Positions 61,619 through 64,000 of a stretch of DNA of 64,000 nt are shown one piece after another. Every line of letters starts with the position of its first letter. Position 1 is the stretch's first letter. The position numbers and the translations under genes were made by a program. The notes under the pieces are model-generated. The model worked only from the letters and a program-made list of their open reading frames with translations, did no database searches and had not been told where the DNA came from. Source of the DNA: Martinezella miluonensis (GTDB taxonomy: Bacteria; Pseudomonadota; Alphaproteobacteria; Rhizobiales; Rhizobiaceae); contig NZ_FMAH01000027.1 in assembly GCF_900094545.1 (NCBI RefSeq), positions 1 to 64,000 on the forward strand, in the 5' to 3' direction.

Positions 61619-62556
61619 GACTGTTTTTCCCGCGCGGACATGGCATTGCTTAGCCGCGGATCCAGCAGCCCGTAGAGAAACTCCACTGTGAGATTGGAGA
61701 CGACCATGGTGACAGCGACGAACAAGAGAATGCACTGCACGACTGCCAAGTCTCTCGACGCCACAGATACAACCAGCAAATTCCCGATCCCTGGCCACGA
61801 GAATACGCTTTCGACCACGACCGAGCCCGCTATGAGGTTCCCAACCATGAACCCGACGATCGTTATTGTGGGTATTGCCGCGTTCGGTAAAGCGTGACGA
61901 GATACGACGGAAGACCACGGCACGCCCTTGGCGCTTGCCGTGCGGACATAATGCTGCCCCAGTACTTCGAGCGTGGCACTTCTCACGAAACGGGCAAGCA
62001 CGGCGGCACCGCCCATGCCTAAGGTGAGAACTGGCAGGATGATGTTTGCCCACCCGTCACTTCCGCCAGTCGGCAGCCACCTCATCTGGATCGCAAAAAT
62101 CTGAACAAGACCAAGTCCGAGGATGAAGCTTGGAATTGTGAAGCCCGCGACAGCAGCCGTCATGACCGTCCGGTCAACGGGACTGTCGCGATGCAAGGCA
62201 GCGTAGACGCCTGCTGGAATCCCGATGCCAACCTTAAGGATTAGCGCGGGCAATGTTAAAGCCAATGTCGCAGGTACACGACTAAGGACCAATTGCAGCG
62301 CCGGGCCGCCCCCACGCATGGATTGGCCGAATTCACCATGAAATATAGCGATAAAATACCGCAGATATTGAATCCAAATAGGTGAATCCAAACCCCAGTC
62401 GCGGCGGAATGCAGCCATTGCCTCGGGAGATGCATTTTCACCCATGATGCTGATCGCTGGATCACCTGAGATCCGAAGGACGACAAAAGCGAATGTAATG
62501 ACAAGGATGATGGTTAGAGCGGCGCGGGCGACGCGAGTGACTGCGAAAAACAGCAT
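61615..62556 (-). CDS. peptide-type ABC importer permease, DppB-like (third importer)
   Basis: The 313-residue permease carries RISGDPAISIMGENASPEAM, a contact region around YVRTASAKGVPWSSVVSRHALPN, and VVESVFSWPGIGNLLVVSVASRDLA before the last helices. The ATG at 62556 overlaps the ATPase stop (ATGA). A longer frame to 62658 is not needed. The gene continues the order F, B, C downstream of D on the minus strand. Confidence 0.93.
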   Translation of the reverse strand: MLFFAVTRVARAALTIILVITFAFVVLRISGDPAISIMGENASPEAMAAFRRDWGLDSPIWIQYLRYFIAIFHGEFGQSMRGGGPALQLVLSRVPATLALTLPALILKVGIGIPAGVYAALHRDSPVDRTVMTAAVAGFTIPSFILGLGLVQIFAIQMRWLPTGGSDGWANIILPVLTLGMGGAAVLARFVRSATLEVLGQHYVRTASAKGVPWSSVVSRHALPNAAIPTITIVGFMVGNLIAGSVVVESVFSWPGIGNLLVVSVASRDLAVVQCILLFVAVTMVVSNLTVEFLYGLLDPRLSNAMSAREKQS

Positions 62557-63548
62557 CAGTTCCGGCCCTCTGATCGAGCCAATCGTTCGTTTGCAACGTG
62601 GCAGGCGATGAGGTGGCCTTCGCCATGGTGTTGAAGCGAAGGAGCCTCGCTTCGACATTGCGAACGAGCGACAGGACAGCGAGGGTGAAAGGCACAGCCT
62701 GACGGTCGTGCTGCTGGATTGGGTGGCTCGCCACTTAAGATCACGCGCTCTCGCTTGTGATTTCCTGGTACTGGGACTGCAGATACAAGCGCCTGCGTGT
62801 AAGGGTGAGCAGGTGCTGAAATAAGCGTGTCCGTGTCACCGCTTTCGACGATGCGCCCAAGATACATGACTGCCATCCTATGGCTGATATGCCGTACCAC
62901 CTTCAGGTCATGGCTGATGAATAGCAGGCTGAGGTTTAGTTCCTCTTGAAGATCGACAAGAAGATTGACGACTTGTGCTTGTATTGAAACATCCAGAGCG
63001 GACACCGGCTCGTCGCAGACGAGAAGCTCAGGTCGCGTGATAAGTGCTCGCGCAAGAACAGCTCGCTGGCGCTGGCCCCCGGAAAGTTCGTGCGGGTAAC
63101 GTTGCCCATGAGCTTCGTTGAGACCAACGGCCTTCAGAATGGCATAGGCACGATCGTCCCGTTCACTCCTATCGTCGACTCCGTGAATATCAAGCGGTTC
63201 ACGAATTTGGCGTAAAATGGTGCACTGCCGGTCAAGCGCGCCGAGAGGATCTTGATAGATCATTTGCATACGTCGCCGCATCCTCCGCCAAGGGGAGGAA
63301 TTGATCGGAGGAAGGGCTTTGCTCTGGAAGAGAACCTCGCCGCCATCAGGCTTTTCTAGGCCTAGCGCGACGCGACCCGTCGTTGACTTTCCTGAGCCAG
63401 ATTCGCCGACAATCCCGAGTGTTTGTCCTCGCGGAACAACGAGTGAAACGGCATCGACAGCTGATACTTCTATCGGTCGTCCAAACAAGCCCTGGCGCGT
63501 CACGTAACGGCGTGAGATGTCACGCAGCTCAAGGGTGATATCATTCAT
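62556..63548 (-). CDS. peptide-type ABC importer ATPase, DppF-like (third importer)
   Basis: The 330-residue ATPase has Walker A GESGSGKS, Q-loop MIYQDPLGALD, signature LSGGQRQRAVLARAL, Walker B LLVCDEPVSALDVS, H-loop FISHDLKVV and the C-terminal tail GCAFHPRCPVARSQC. It is intact. It lies 19 bp after the DppD-like gene. Confidence 0.94.
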   Translation of the reverse strand: MNDITLELRDISRRYVTRQGLFGRPIEVSAVDAVSLVVPRGQTLGIVGESGSGKSTTGRVALGLEKPDGGEVLFQSKALPPINSSPWRRMRRRMQMIYQDPLGALDRQCTILRQIREPLDIHGVDDRSERDDRAYAILKAVGLNEAHGQRYPHELSGGQRQRAVLARALITRPELLVCDEPVSALDVSIQAQVVNLLVDLQEELNLSLLFISHDLKVVRHISHRMAVMYLGRIVESGDTDTLISAPAHPYTQALVSAVPVPGNHKRERVILSGEPPNPAARPSGCAFHPRCPVARSQCRSEAPSLQHHGEGHLIACHVANERLARSEGRN

Positions 63549-63567
63549 TGCAGTATGTCTTTCTATC

Positions 63568-64000
63568 TCAGCAAAACGTTTGTGAGGCGCTCGTCGCTGG
63601 GATGCACGAAACGAAGCGGCCCGGCCGAACCAATATCAAAGGCGGAACGGCCGTTCCGCAGGCGCTTTCACGCTGCTTACAGCGGGGAGCAAACGCACAA
63701 CCTCGAGGCAAATTAGCCGGCATCGGAACTTGGCCGTCAATTGGCTGCAGCCGACGCCGCGCTCCCTCCAACGGAGGCAATGCGGCCAAAAGCCCCTGTG
63801 TGTACGGATGAAGCGGCTCATCAAACAAAGCAGAAGACGGGGCCGCTTCGACAATGCGTCCACTATACATCACAGCTATCCGCTCGCATGTCTCCGAAAT
63901 AATCCCAAGGTCATGGCTGATCAGGACGATTGCCATACCTGTTTCACGGCGGATAGTACCGAGGAGGTCGAGAATTTGGGCTTGGATGGTCGCATCAAGT
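63568..64000 (-). CDS. peptide-type ABC importer ATPase, DppD-like (C-terminal part)
   Basis: The visible part starts at the window edge in LDATIQAQILDLLGTIRRETG, just after the Walker B region, and contains the H-loop VLISHDLGIISE. The C-terminal peptide-importer tail reads HPYTQGLLAALPPL and GCAFAPRCKQRESACG. The upstream Walker A, signature and start lie outside the window. It partners with the DppF-like protein downstream. Confidence 0.92.
   Translation of the reverse strand, partial: LDATIQAQILDLLGTIRRETGMAIVLISHDLGIISETCERIAVMYSGRIVEAAPSSALFDEPLHPYTQGLLAALPPLEGARRRLQPIDGQVPMPANLPRGCAFAPRCKQRESACGTAVPPLILVRPGRFVSCIPATSASQTFC

Noticed and set aside
60731..62053. Upstream extension of the DppC-like gene to 440 codons
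   Set aside because: The extra 145 codons lie inside the DppB-like gene in another register. The ATG overlapping its stop is the better start.
1..64000. CRISPR arrays, tRNA or rRNA genes, complete insertion sequences
   Set aside because: No regularly spaced repeats, cloverleaf-like intergenic sequences, rRNA segments or transposase frames were seen. A dedicated tRNA/Rfam scan was not possible.

Overview
The window looks like accessory DNA from a Rhizobiaceae-type alphaproteobacterium (Rhizobium, Agrobacterium, Ensifer or Shinella class). The evidence is the RopA/Omp2b-type porin, the density of ABC importers of the peptide (SBP family 5), polyamine and sugar types, the high-GC coding, and tightly packed operons with ATGA start/stop overlaps. 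No rRNA, tRNA, CRISPR array or complete insertion sequence was recognised. The species cannot be fixed from the sequence alone.

Region by region: (1) 1-429 is the 3' end of folD, followed by a ~190 bp MITE-like element whose ends resemble IS6-family termini. (2) 631-11678, minus strand, is one catabolic operon: SBP, two permeases and a fused double ATPase of a peptide-type importer, then a GMC oxidoreductase, an aldehyde dehydrogenase, an M20 amidohydrolase and an enolase-superfamily dehydratase. An AraC regulator (12078-13166) lies upstream. (3) A DeoR regulator (13752-14525) diverges from a long plus-strand operon at 15000-26653. That operon encodes a second peptide-type importer with a permease-ATPase fusion, a creatininase-family hydrolase, a nitrilase-family amidase, an RraA-like protein and a complete polyamine-type importer. 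(4) 26807-32795 has its own operator-like repeats and encodes GlpA-like and GlpB-like flavoproteins, a GlpK-like kinase, a DUF1937 protein and an APC permease. (5) 32931-33011 is a likely small RNA with an intrinsic terminator, followed by an MFS transporter. (6) 34403-36202 is a gene graveyard: an ABC ATPase tail, an AraC N-terminal half and a C-terminal half of an alpha/beta hydrolase.

(7) 36435-54336 is a carbon-phosphorus (C-P) lyase island. It has phnGHIJKL and phnM, two PhnF-like GntR regulators, a GDPD-family phosphodiesterase, three paralogous UgpB-like binding proteins, two alpha/beta hydrolases, an aminotransferase and an AspA/DoeB-like deacylase. Remnants of a sugar-type ABC ATPase and permease lie among them. 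(8) 55241-56305 is a porin. (9) 56766-58884 is a third PhnF-like regulator divergent from an orphan phnD, whose ribosome-binding region is a GA dinucleotide repeat. (10) 59394-64000, minus strand, is a FAD-dependent amine/amino-acid oxidase plus a third peptide-type importer with separate B, C, D and F genes, cut off by the window edge.

Together the genes describe scavenging and catabolism of amide-, amine- and phosphonate-containing compounds. The most distinctive part is the C-P lyase island. Uptake appears tied to UgpB-type receptors and ester/diester hydrolases rather than a local PhnCDE importer. phnC, phnE and phnN were not seen in the window, which leads me to infer a phosphonate ester or glycerophosphonate-like substrate.
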